Assembly (NCBI GenBank): GCA_016789725.1
Contig: JAEUQN010000060.1
Location: 1-36,552, forward strand
Length of the DNA stretch: 36,552 nt
Source of the DNA: Blastocatellia bacterium
Lineage (GTDB): Bacteria; Acidobacteriota; Blastocatellia; RBC074
Direction: 5' to 3'
The translations under genes and the position numbers were made by a program. Shown one piece after another: positions 7,169 to 15,684 of this stretch. The notes under the pieces are model-generated. The model ran no database searches, was not told the DNA's origin, and saw only the letters and a list, made by a program, of their open reading frames with translations. Position 1 is the stretch's first letter; every line of letters begins with the position of its first letter.

Positions 7169-8287
7169 TTACGGCTTCGTCGTTTGCCAAAGCGGTTTAG
7201 TTTGACTTTGCAGGCGCTTGCGCAAGGCCAGCCACTTGTCACCGAAAATACGTTTTTGATCATCGGTCAATGATGGTGTTCCCGCGCAAACCAGGCTGCT
7301 GGTAATCACGCCGTCCAATTCCAGGGCATATTTCAAACTCGCCAGCATCTTGCCGACATATTGCCCGCCCGATTCGCCAAACTCGGTCATCGTTTCAAAG
7401 TCCTGGCACAGGTCAGCGTACACATCCATCAATTCATCATCGCCCGCCCAGCACACGCGCCACGCCTTTTGCCATTCGCGCGGCAGCACATTGCCGGGAC
7501 CGGAAACCACCCCTATCGGCAGCGCATCGTTCAGCAACCATTCGTTGACGCCTGCTTGTCCGCGCCCCAACACGCCGCGACGCGGACGAAACCAGTCAAA
7601 AATCAACATCGCATTGCCGATGTAAATGCCGAACTCGCCGGGTTGTTTGAAGTGCAACGCCGCTTTCGTGTAATTGCCGAGCACACGACGTGAGGCCGAA
7701 ACCTTGATACCACGAATCCACGGCAAGCGGCTCAGGTCTTTGACGATGTGCGTGCGAATATGGGCGGCGCGCGGTTTGTTGTATTGCGGCGCATTGATGT
7801 CGGCGTTGTCATACAACAACACGGGCAAATCGCGGCGCGACGCTTCGAGCAGGTCATTCAAATCGCGCAGAAAAAAGCGCACGATGTCGGCTTCGTCCAA
7901 ATCACTGATCGCCAGCGGCGCAATCACGGCGGCATCCGCACCCAATTGAATCGCGGCGTCGAAGTTGGTCAGCACTTCGGCGCGAGTGGAACCGTTGACG
8001 CCAATCCAGGCCTCAACAGGTTTTGGATTTTGGATTTTGGATTTTGGGTTGGTCGCGTTCGCCTGCCGGACTTCATCAATCGTGATTTCGATAAGGCGGA
8101 GGCGTTCGGCATTCGACAGCCGATTCCATTCGCCGGTGGTGCCGTTGCCGAAAATGACGTCCGCGCCGCTTCCGTCTTGAATCACGTGGCGGATCACTCG
8201 GCGTTGTTCATCGGCAATCACTCTGCCCGCGTCATCTACAATTGTTACAGTCGGGACATTCAAACCTTTGCGTGGGATATAGATCAT
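7169..8287 (-). CDS. DapA-family (dihydrodipicolinate synthase-like) aldolase
   Basis: A class I aldolase TIM barrel of 372 residues, longer than the usual 290-310. The signature [19 protein letters not shown] appears near residues 48-66. The catalytic tyrosine should be in LLYDNADI, and the Schiff-base lysine is K195 in GIKVSAS. Real DapA, N-acetylneuraminate lyase and many sugar-acid aldolases share this fold. Divergence and length argue against housekeeping DapA, so the substrate is unknown. Around residues 80-90 a heptanucleotide tandem array encodes a Lys/Pro-rich insert ([11 protein letters not shown]) in a loop. The start is at 8287; the best ribosome site (GAGGAG) is somewhat far upstream, and AGGA sits very close. 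It is convergent with the desaturase-like gene. Confidence 0.84.
   Translation of the reverse strand: MIYIPRKGLNVPTVTIVDDAGRVIADEQRRVIRHVIQDGSGADVIFGNGTTGEWNRLSNAERLRLIEITIDEVRQANATNPKSKIQNPKPVEAWIGVNGSTRAEVLTNFDAAIQLGADAAVIAPLAISDLDEADIVRFFLRDLNDLLEASRRDLPVLLYDNADINAPQYNKPRAAHIRTHIVKDLSRLPWIRGIKVSASRRVLGNYTKAALHFKQPGEFGIYIGNAMLIFDWFRPRRGVLGRGQAGVNEWLLNDALPIGVVSGPGNVLPREWQKAWRVCWAGDDELMDVYADLCQDFETMTEFGESGGQYVGKMLASLKYALELDGVITSSLVCAGTPSLTDDQKRIFGDKWLALRKRLQSQTKPLWQTTKP
8021..8048. repeat. In-frame heptamer array (TTTTGGA)4
   Basis: Four tandem 7-bp units, the last ending in G rather than A, lie inside the DapA-like coding sequence. Three units equal 21 nt and keep the frame; gain or loss of one unit would shift it. 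Confidence 0.9.
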
Positions 8288-8381
8288 TTCCTGTGGTGAA
8301 CTCTCCTCTAATTTAGCTTAGAATGCTTTAGCTCTCACAAAGCTGCTGAATCGTAAAACCTGAAACCTTGAGAGACAAATT

Positions 8382-9539
8382 ATGAAATTGTACAAATCGC
8401 TTTTACTCGCCGCGCTGACATTGATCGCAGTGTTCGGGGCAAGCACCGTTACCATAGCACAATCCAAGCCTGCGACGGCAACGCCGCTGCCAGAGAAATT
8501 ATCAGCCTCTGAGTTTGCACGGCTGATTCGGGAATTTTCCGAAGAAGGTGGCGAGTTTCATTCAGACAATTTGATCTCAAACGAAACCTCATACCTTCAC
8601 ATCGTCACGAAACTCAAAGAGCTTGGCGCGAGCGGCGGCGCGTACATCGGCGTCGGGCCAGAGCAAAACTTCACCTACATTGCGAAAACACGCCCGCGCA
8701 TCGCCTTTATCATTGACTTGCGACGGCTGGCGGTCGTGCAGCATCTGCTTTACAAAGCGATTTTTCAACTCTCGCCGACGCGCGCGGAGTTTATGTCTCG
8801 CTTGTTGAGCGCGCCACTGGTCAAAGGCAAAGCGCCCGCCGCTAATGCTTCCATCAATGAATTGGTGCAGTACTTCAGCGCAACTCCCACTGACGAAAAG
8901 TTGTATGCCGCCAACCTGGCCGAGTTTCGTAAGCTGATTCAAAAAGAGTATCAATTCGCACTCACCGAGCAGGAAAATCAGGGGCTGGAATATGTTCTGA
9001 GCAGTTTCAAAGAGGACGGCTTGTCCATTAGCTATCAATTGCGCAACAGCTTTCGCGGAATGTACTTTCCGACCTTGAAAGAAATCCTCACGCAAACCGA
9101 TTTGCAGGGCAGGCACGGCGGCTTTCTGGCGGGTGACGAGGATTACAATTACGTGCGCAACCTTCATCTAAAAAATCTGATTGTCCCCATCACAGGCAAC
9201 TTCGCCGGGACGAAAGCCTTCGCGGCGGTCGGCGATTACCTGCGCCGACATGGCCTCAGCGTCAACACGATTTACTGTTCCAACGTCGAGCAATATTTGT
9301 TTGAGTATCAAGTGTTCGATGGCTTTGCAGCCAACGTCAAAAAGCTGCCCACCAATGAACAAAGCCTGTTCATTCGCACCTTGAGTTCACGCGGCAGACA
9401 TCCGGCAGGTATCACGGGCCACATGTTCACGACACTGATGCAACGCGTCCCCGTATTTCTGAAAGATTACAGTGCGGGCGAGTACACTTATTATCAAAAA
9501 CTGGTGAATACTAACTACATCGCAGCAGATCGGAAATAA
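8382..9539 (+). CDS. Exported protein resembling the uncharacterised LIC_10091 family
   Basis: This 385-residue protein has a clear signal peptide (MKLYKSLLLAALTLIAVFGAS, cleavage near TIAQS). The body contains GGAYIGVGPEQNFTYIAKTRPRIAFIIDLRR, then LLYKAIFQLSPTRAEF, and near the C-terminus VPITGNFAGTKAFAAVGDYLRRHG followed by YCSNVEQYLF. These phrases resemble an uncharacterised bacterial group typified by Leptospira LIC_10091, which is thought to have a methyltransferase-like fold; I recall this rather than prove it. No catalytic residues can be assigned. GAGAGA precedes the ATG. The gene starts 94 nt from the divergent DapA-like gene. A secreted member of such a fold would be unusual. Confidence 0.75.
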   Translation: MKLYKSLLLAALTLIAVFGASTVTIAQSKPATATPLPEKLSASEFARLIREFSEEGGEFHSDNLISNETSYLHIVTKLKELGASGGAYIGVGPEQNFTYIAKTRPRIAFIIDLRRLAVVQHLLYKAIFQLSPTRAEFMSRLLSAPLVKGKAPAANASINELVQYFSATPTDEKLYAANLAEFRKLIQKEYQFALTEQENQGLEYVLSSFKEDGLSISYQLRNSFRGMYFPTLKEILTQTDLQGRHGGFLAGDEDYNYVRNLHLKNLIVPITGNFAGTKAFAAVGDYLRRHGLSVNTIYCSNVEQYLFEYQVFDGFAANVKKLPTNEQSLFIRTLSSRGRHPAGITGHMFTTLMQRVPVFLKDYSAGEYTYYQKLVNTNYIAADRK

Positions 9540-10135
9540 GCGTCAGACTCCAATCATGTAGCCTGAAATAGCAAATCCTACAGAATTGTACAGCCGTACT
9601 CTTTGGGAGGTAATTGGCTGCACGCTTTTTTGACTGGGGTTTGCGAGTCGCATGGATTCGGCCAGCGTCTGACAATTCCGAAGTTCCCCTTCATCACATT
9701 TTTGTTGCCCAAAAACAACTGTACAACCTTTTCGTGGTCCACTTGTAGCTCATTCCAGAACTTCGTCCACTATTTCTCAGGACGCTGGCAGGCGTGAAAG
9801 TCCCCGTATTTTCAGGCGTTTTGTGCGCTTGGAGCGAGAGGCTCCGGCTGGCGACGGCGCTCATCCAAAAGATTGGCATACCAGATGCAAGAAATAGGTT
9901 GCCATAAATGGCTCCTGTTGATTGTGGTGATCTGAAGCATAACTTCAGGATTTTCGGACAACTATAAAGGTTCGCCTGATCGAATCTTTTCAAACCAGAT
10001 TCGGTCAGCGAACCACTTTGCTTTCGCTGATTAGAGAAATTCACGAAAAGACGACAAAACAAAAGCCTGGCTCCGGTTTGCGACACTAAGCCAGGCTTCT
10101 GATCTCCACTTCACTGAATGAAAGGAGTGTGCGCG
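9540..10135. other. Non-coding leader upstream of the TonB-dependent receptor
   Basis: Nearly 600 nt without a supportable gene. A 130-codon minus-strand frame here has no family likeness. Two inverted repeats lie at the downstream end: TCAGCGAA/TTCGCTGA (10005-10030) and the stem at 10063-10098. The receptor promoter probably lies here, but no strong -35/-10 pair is clear. Confidence 0.5.
10063..10098 (+). terminator. Stem-loop just before the receptor gene (terminator or leader hairpin)
   Basis: Perfect 9-bp arms (AAGCCTGGC/GCCAGGCTT) with an 18-nt loop end 37 nt before the receptor start. The layout (CAAAAGCC before, GGCTTCT after) is like that of the terminator at 16885-16917. It has no proper T-run, so it may be a leader hairpin rather than a terminator. 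Confidence 0.45.
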
Positions 10136-13100
10136 ATGCTAACAAAAAAAGCGTTCACTGACAAAAGCTCTCTCTTTGCACAATTATTTTCTAAAATTTC
10201 TGCTAACTTTTTACGACTGAAAACTTCTTGGGCCAAACCCAGCCCAGCAATTCGGCCCATCGCGCCACCTGATTACCCTCCGGCGCGGCAAATCCTGGGC
10301 ATTTTATTCGCACTGAGCGTGACGGTGATCGGCGTCCAGGCGCAATCGTTTCAGGGCGGGATGCGCGGGACAGTCAAAGACAAGGAAAATAATATCCTGC
10401 TCGGTGCCACGCTCACGCTGACCAATCAGGAAACCAATACCAGTCGCACCACAGTGACCAACGAATTGGGAGAATATGTTTTCGAGCGTGTAGACCCCGG
10501 CAAATATAAGCTCAGCGCAAACCTCAATGGCTTTAAGAAGGCGGATCGCAACGACGTGCTGGTCGAAACACAGCAACAACTGGCGTTGGATTTCACATTG
10601 GAAGTGGGGAACGTCGTCGAAACGGTGATTATCACGGGCGATGTTCCGTTGATGGAAACGACGACGGCTTCAACCGGGACCGTCCTCGGCAAACAGGTGT
10701 TGGACGATCTGCCCAATTCCGGGCGCAATCCATTCATTCTTTCGGCGGTCACACCCAATGTCATTCCGGCAGGCAATCCCACGTTCAATCGGCAACAGGA
10801 CCAAAGCGGTTCATCCCAGATTTCATTGGCGGGCGGCCCTGTGCGTGGCAACAATTACATCATTGACGGAGTGCCGATTACCGACCTGGTCAACCGCGCC
10901 GTAGTGATCCCGTCCATAGAAGCGGTCCAGGAAGTTAAAATTCAGGTCAATACATACGACGCCGAAGCCGGTCGTACAGGCGGCGGTTTTTTTAATACGC
11001 TGGCGCGTTCAGGCAATAATGATTTTCACGGCAGTTTATTCGGGTTTGTGCGTCCGTCGGCGTTGCAAGCCAATAACTTTTTCAATAATCGTAACGGCAT
11101 TGCCAAACCCAATGCACCGTACAAACTGTATGGCGGGAGCGTTGGCGGGCCGGTGAAATTACCCTGGCTGTACAACGGCAAAGATCGCACCTTTTTCTGG
11201 GCGGCGTTTGAGGGCTATCGAATGGATACTTTCCTGAGCGAAAGCTTCAACGTGCCAACGGCCTTGGAACGCAAAGGCGATTTTTCGCAAAGCGCCTTTA
11301 CTGTGACCGATCCGCTCACGGGTCAGCCATTTGCCAATAAAATCATTCCTGAAAATCGCCGCGACAAGGTTGGATACAATCTGGCGCAATACTTCCCGCT
11401 GCCCAATGGCGGCGGCAACCGGTACACGGCAACGTCCACGCTCAGTGACCGCGCCGATCAGCAAACCTTGAAGGTTGATCACGAAGTCACGAAGAATTTC
11501 AAAACTTCGGCGTTTTATGCACATTATGGCAGCCGCGAGCCAGAAGCCGATTATTACCAAAACATCGCCAATCCCGGCGGCACACTGCTCTTCCGCAATG
11601 TTCACGCGCTCGCCTGGAACAACCTCATTACGCTGAGTCCAACCACCTTGTTGAGCCTGCGTTATGGATACAACACCTTCAACGACAGTCCCATTACGGT
11701 CAGCGATGGGTTTGATGTGGCGGGCCTCGGCTTTGACCCCAGTTTTACCAAAGACATTATCTGGAAGAAATTTCCGCGCATCATCATCGCAGGCGCAGCA
11801 TACGGCTCGGCTTCACAGGCAGCGCTCGGTTCCGGCGCACCGTCAGAGCGCCGTTATTATTCACACAACGGTATGGCGAGCTTGTCCAAACTGGTCGGAC
11901 GCCACAGCCTGAAATTCGGCGCGGATTATCGGCGCTTGAATGCAGATTTCGTCGCGTATGGTCAGGCCAGCGGTCAGTTTTACTTCAACAGCGCAGGCAC
12001 TGGCGATGCCATTGCGAATTTGATTCTGGGCCGACTGGATTTCGCCAATAACAGCTCAGCGCAAATTGCCAAACCACTGGCAGCGTTTGTGAATTATTCC
12101 GGCGCGTATGTTCACGATGACTTCCGTGTTTCATCAAAACTGACCGTCAATCTCGGTCTGCGCTATGAATACGAACAAGGCTTGCAGGAAGCCAGCAATC
12201 AATTGACGGTGGGCTTTGATCGCAATGCCACCAGCCCGTTGGTCGTGCCGGGAATGAATCTGAAAGGCGGCTTGATTTATGCGGGAGTGAACGGCGCACC
12301 GACACAACAAACCACTCCCGTCAAAACGAAGTTCGGTCCCCGGATCGGCTTTGCGTATTCGCTCAATGACAAGACCACGATTCGCGGCGGCTACGGCATT
12401 TTCTGGGCACCGCAGGTCTTCACTTTCTCCGTCACAGGCATCGGCGCGCTGGGCTTCTCTTCAGTCTCAACGGTGTCATCCGGTGCAACGCTTTCCAATC
12501 CGTTTCCGAACGGCTTGACACAACCCAGCGGCAGCTCACGCGGATTGCTGACGAATGTGGGCTCGGTCGTGGATTTTGTTGACGCGGATCGTGGCGCACC
12601 ATACGTCCAGCAATATTCGCTCGATATTCAGCGTGAAATGCCGGGCGGCATCACGACGACGTTGAGTTATGTCGGCAGTCGCGGGACGGCGCTGAACATC
12701 GGCAGCATCAACGATTCCACCGTCAATCTCAATCAACTCTCGCCGCAGGTCTTGAGCCAATACACAACGGCGCAATTGACTGAACGCGTAGCCAATCCGT
12801 TCTTCGGTATCGCAGCCGCAGGCAGTTTGGCGAATTCCAGCACAATTGAGCGGCGGCAATTGCTGCGTCCGTTCCCGCAATTCACGGATGTTCTGATGCA
12901 CGGCGCAGGCGGCGGCAATTCGTATTACAACTCTGTCACAATCAAAGCGCAGAAGCGGATGAGCAAAGGCATCAGCTTCCTGACTTCATATACCTTCAGC
13001 AAAATGCTCGACAGCGTGTTCGGGCAGGCAAATTACTATGCCAGCGGCGTGGGCGGCGCGTTGAATACCTACAACCTCGCGGGCGAATACGGGCTGTCGA

Positions 13101-13666
13101 GCTTTGATACGCCGCATCGGTTCAATATCAGCGGCAGCTATGAATTGCCGTTCGGGAAAGGCAAGAAATTCTTTAGCAGCGCCAATGGCTTCACGGATCG
13201 CGTAGTGGGCGGATGGCAACTCAACGCTATCGGCATTTATCAAAGCGGCTTCCCCATCGCCGTGGTGCAAGGCACGAATAACACGCTGGCGTACAGTCGG
13301 CTGCAACGACCGAACCTGGTATCGGGCGCGAGCATTGCGACTTCGGGCGACATGTCATCCCGCATTGATGGTTACCTGAATCCGGCAGCGTTTACGACCG
13401 CAGCGGCTGGCACATTCGGCAATGCGCCGCGCACGCTCGGTGTGCGTGGTCCGTCTCCACAAAAAACGTGGGACATCGGCTTGCTGAAAAACGTCGCCAT
13501 CTTTGAAACCCTGAAAGGACAATTCCGCGTGGAAGCCATCAACGCCTTCAATACGCCGATCTTCCGTTTGACAAATACGACGTTCGGCAGCTCGACGTTT
13601 GGCAAGATCACCTCGCAAGCCAACTTTGCGCGAGTGATTCAGTTGAGCGTCCGGTTGATGTGGTAA
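10136..13666 (+). CDS. TonB-dependent receptor, Oar-like, with carboxypeptidase-regulatory domain
   Basis: A giant outer-membrane receptor of 1176 residues. The order is a signal anchor unusually deep in the chain (about residues 51-70, ILGILFALSVTVIGVQAQ), a carboxypeptidase-regulatory-like domain (about 76-155, MRGTVKDKENNILLGATLTLTN), a plug (about 165-270, with NNYIIDGVPITD), and a beta barrel ending in an aromatic C-terminus (LSVRLMW) as outer-membrane barrels do. This Oar-like architecture is abundant in Acidobacteriota and is linked to uptake of polymer fragments or to outer-membrane protein sorting; the ligand is unknown. The start at 10136 is chosen because AAAGGAG lies eight bases upstream. 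About 50 residues precede the signal core. It is alone on its strand until the SulP gene. Confidence 0.92.
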   Translation: MLTKKAFTDKSSLFAQLFSKISANFLRLKTSWAKPSPAIRPIAPPDYPPARQILGILFALSVTVIGVQAQSFQGGMRGTVKDKENNILLGATLTLTNQETNTSRTTVTNELGEYVFERVDPGKYKLSANLNGFKKADRNDVLVETQQQLALDFTLEVGNVVETVIITGDVPLMETTTASTGTVLGKQVLDDLPNSGRNPFILSAVTPNVIPAGNPTFNRQQDQSGSSQISLAGGPVRGNNYIIDGVPITDLVNRAVVIPSIEAVQEVKIQVNTYDAEAGRTGGGFFNTLARSGNNDFHGSLFGFVRPSALQANNFFNNRNGIAKPNAPYKLYGGSVGGPVKLPWLYNGKDRTFFWAAFEGYRMDTFLSESFNVPTALERKGDFSQSAFTVTDPLTGQPFANKIIPENRRDKVGYNLAQYFPLPNGGGNRYTATSTLSDRADQQTLKVDHEVTKNFKTSAFYAHYGSREPEADYYQNIANPGGTLLFRNVHALAWNNLITLSPTTLLSLRYGYNTFNDSPITVSDGFDVAGLGFDPSFTKDIIWKKFPRIIIAGAAYGSASQAALGSGAPSERRYYSHNGMASLSKLVGRHSLKFGADYRRLNADFVAYGQASGQFYFNSAGTGDAIANLILGRLDFANNSSAQIAKPLAAFVNYSGAYVHDDFRVSSKLTVNLGLRYEYEQGLQEASNQLTVGFDRNATSPLVVPGMNLKGGLIYAGVNGAPTQQTTPVKTKFGPRIGFAYSLNDKTTIRGGYGIFWAPQVFTFSVTGIGALGFSSVSTVSSGATLSNPFPNGLTQPSGSSRGLLTNVGSVVDFVDADRGAPYVQQYSLDIQREMPGGITTTLSYVGSRGTALNIGSINDSTVNLNQLSPQVLSQYTTAQLTERVANPFFGIAAAGSLANSSTIERRQLLRPFPQFTDVLMHGAGGGNSYYNSVTIKAQKRMSKGISFLTSYTFSKMLDSVFGQANYYASGVGGALNTYNLAGEYGLSSFDTPHRFNISGSYELPFGKGKKFFSSANGFTDRVVGGWQLNAIGIYQSGFPIAVVQGTNNTLAYSRLQRPNLVSGASIATSGDMSSRIDGYLNPAAFTTAAAGTFGNAPRTLGVRGPSPQKTWDIGLLKNVAIFETLKGQFRVEAINAFNTPIFRLTNTTFGSSTFGKITSQANFARVIQLSVRLMW

Positions 13667-13677
13667 GCGCGAGAGGT

Positions 13678-13751
13678 CCGCGAGCAGGCGCAAGGTTGTT
13701 GGAGCCTGGATTAGGCTCCTGTGGCAACAATGACCTTGTGCTTGCTCGCGG
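13678..13751. repeat. Large imperfect inverted repeat between receptor and SulP genes
   Basis: Outer arms of 19 nt match at 17 positions (13678-13696 and 13733-13751; CCGCGAGCA/TGCTCGCGG at the ends). Inside is a perfect 7-bp stem GGAGCCT/AGGCTCC. It begins 11 nt after the receptor stop codon and could act as a terminator, though no T-run follows. It may instead be a small palindromic mobile element. Confidence 0.7.
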
Positions 13752-13778
13752 CTCTGCCCCAGAAAGATTTGTTTCAGA

Positions 13779-15461
13779 ATGCAGGGACATTCATTCACAG
13801 TTCACCTCACGACACTTTGGCTTAGCTTTTCGCAACTGAGAAAGCGAGCGGATCTGGGAGCAAAATTACGCGGCGATCTGTTCGGTGGAACGGTCGCCGC
13901 CTTAATCGCAGTTCCTTATGGAATGGCGCTTTCGGTGGCAATGGGGATGCGACCGGAAGCAGGTTTGTACACTTCCATCATCGGCGGTTTAGTCGCAGGA
14001 TTTTTATCAAGTTCACCCGTACTGATTAGCGGCTTATCCGCCACCGCTGCGCCGATTCTGGGTGCCGTGACTAAAAGTTATGGCATCGGCGCAGCTTTAA
14101 TTACCGGCCTGTTGTGTGGGCTGGCGATGTTGTTAATTGGCATCATGAAGTTCGGGCGCTTTGCCAATTACCTGCCTCCGTCTATCGTCAGCGCGTTTAC
14201 CAGCGGCCTCGGCATCACGATTTTTGCGACCCAATTGAAAGCGTTTCTCGGCGTGCAATCGTATCCGCTGAGCTTTAATTTCGGCGTGCTGGATGATCTG
14301 GTTTCTGCCGCGATCATGTTGCCCACCAGCCAACCGGAAACCTTGCTGACAGGTGGCATCGTGATTGCCGCCATCGTCTTGTTGCCGAAATGGAATGACA
14401 ATATTCCGGCGTCCATTATCGGTGTCTTGCTCGCCACTTTCGTCGCCAACTTCTTCGGGTTTGACATCAAACGCGTCGGTGCCTTGCCGAGCGGATTTCC
14501 GCTGCCGCAATTGATGCAATTCGATGTCGCACTATTGCCCGAACTGATTCATCCGGCGTTGACGCTCGCAGGTCTCTTCACAATCAATCAGGCGCTCACG
14601 GCGCTCGCGGTCAATCGTTCGATCAATGTCTACAGCCCGGAAAAATGCGACCGCGAATTGATCGCACAAGGCACCGCGAATTTGTTGACACCATTTTTTG
14701 GCGCACCGCCCGGCGTAGCGATGCTGGCACGCACAATGGCCAGCAAACGCGCGGGCGCGATGAGCCGATTGTCTGTCATTGCGCATAGTTTCATTTTGCT
14801 GTTGTTCCTGTTGCCGCTGCGTGGATTGATTGCCCAAATTCCGTTGTCCGCCTTGGCAGCGGTAACGGTGATGGTTGGCCTACAGCTCACCGATTGGAAA
14901 CGATTCACGGCCTTGCGACGAATGGCGCGCATAGATGTGGCGCTGTTTCTGATTACGTTTTTGATGGTCGTCGGCGCAGATTTAGTCACAGGCGTCGGCA
15001 TCGGATTTTTGATTGCGATGATGCTGTTCGTCGAACGCGCCGCCGAGTCCACACGGCTTGAAGCGGTCGCGGTTTCACTTCCCTATTTCTCACACATCAA
15101 TGAATCCGGCGTACGCGCGTTTCGGCTGACGGGTCCGTTATTTTTTGCGACCAGCGAACGCGTGTTGAGCCAGTTGCAAGCCGAACCGCCCATCGAAGTT
15201 TTAGTGCTGGATTTGACCGCGACGGGAACCGCCGATTCATCCGCGATTGCATTGTTTCGCGCGGTGTTTGCGATGCAACAGGAACGCGGTGGCGATCTGT
15301 TCATAACTGGCGTTGATCCGCACTTGTACCAAATGTTCGCCGACAACGGCTTGATTGCCGAACTCGGCGCGCAACGATTCACTCTCAAATCCGAAGCAAC
15401 CAAAGAAAGCGAGCGTTTCTACGCGCTTTTCGGCAGTTTGCTGCGGTCGCAAAACAGTTGA
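13779..15461 (+). CDS. SulP-family inorganic anion transporter with STAS domain
   Basis: A complete SulP/SLC26-type permease of 560 residues. The membrane part starts with LRGDLFGGTVAALIAVPYGMALSVAMGM and contains the helix-rich core with TSIIGGLVAGFLSSSPVLISG and FFGAPPGVAMLARTMASKRAGAMSR. From about residue 440 to 545 there is a cytoplasmic STAS domain (FRLTGPLFFATSERVL, LVLDLTATGTADSSAIALF). Family members carry sulfate, bicarbonate or carboxylates; the anion here is not readable. The ribosome site is weak, and the start fits the family's short N-terminus. No carbonic anhydrase or sulfate-assimilation gene is next to it. Confidence 0.93.
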   Translation: MQGHSFTVHLTTLWLSFSQLRKRADLGAKLRGDLFGGTVAALIAVPYGMALSVAMGMRPEAGLYTSIIGGLVAGFLSSSPVLISGLSATAAPILGAVTKSYGIGAALITGLLCGLAMLLIGIMKFGRFANYLPPSIVSAFTSGLGITIFATQLKAFLGVQSYPLSFNFGVLDDLVSAAIMLPTSQPETLLTGGIVIAAIVLLPKWNDNIPASIIGVLLATFVANFFGFDIKRVGALPSGFPLPQLMQFDVALLPELIHPALTLAGLFTINQALTALAVNRSINVYSPEKCDRELIAQGTANLLTPFFGAPPGVAMLARTMASKRAGAMSRLSVIAHSFILLLFLLPLRGLIAQIPLSALAAVTVMVGLQLTDWKRFTALRRMARIDVALFLITFLMVVGADLVTGVGIGFLIAMMLFVERAAESTRLEAVAVSLPYFSHINESGVRAFRLTGPLFFATSERVLSQLQAEPPIEVLVLDLTATGTADSSAIALFRAVFAMQQERGGDLFITGVDPHLYQMFADNGLIAELGAQRFTLKSEATKESERFYALFGSLLRSQNS

Positions 15462-15490
15462 GCAACTTATGTTTTCAAGGTAGATGGAAT

Positions 15491-15642
15491 TGAACCACGG
15501 GGAACACGAAGAACACGGGGAAAGACAAAATAGGGAGAGAGTATGAAGCATCGTGACAACCACATCTTCGCGCAGGGTTTTACACTCACCCTTTTGCCGG
15601 GTCTTATCCTTTCCCCGTGCTCTCCGTGTTCCCCGTGGTTCA
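15491..15642. repeat. MITE-like inverted repeat (CACGGGGAACACG type)
   Basis: About 150 bp whose ends are inverted copies of one another over roughly 33 nt (TGAACCACGGGGAACACG on the left, its complement on the right, with a few mismatches). Arms have a 9-nt sub-period (AACACGAAG AACACGGGG). This resembles the dispersed ACACGGAG-type repeats seen in many large bacterial genomes. The interior of about 75 nt has no gene. It lies between the SulP and aminotransferase genes. Confidence 0.75.
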
Positions 15643-15684
15643 GCCCCTGCCCATACCCAATAATCAGCTTTCAGAAAGGAACCT

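Noticed and set aside
9694..10086. Minus-strand frame of 130 codons before the receptor gene
   Set aside because: No ribosome site, no recognisable motifs, and it runs through the hairpins of the receptor leader.
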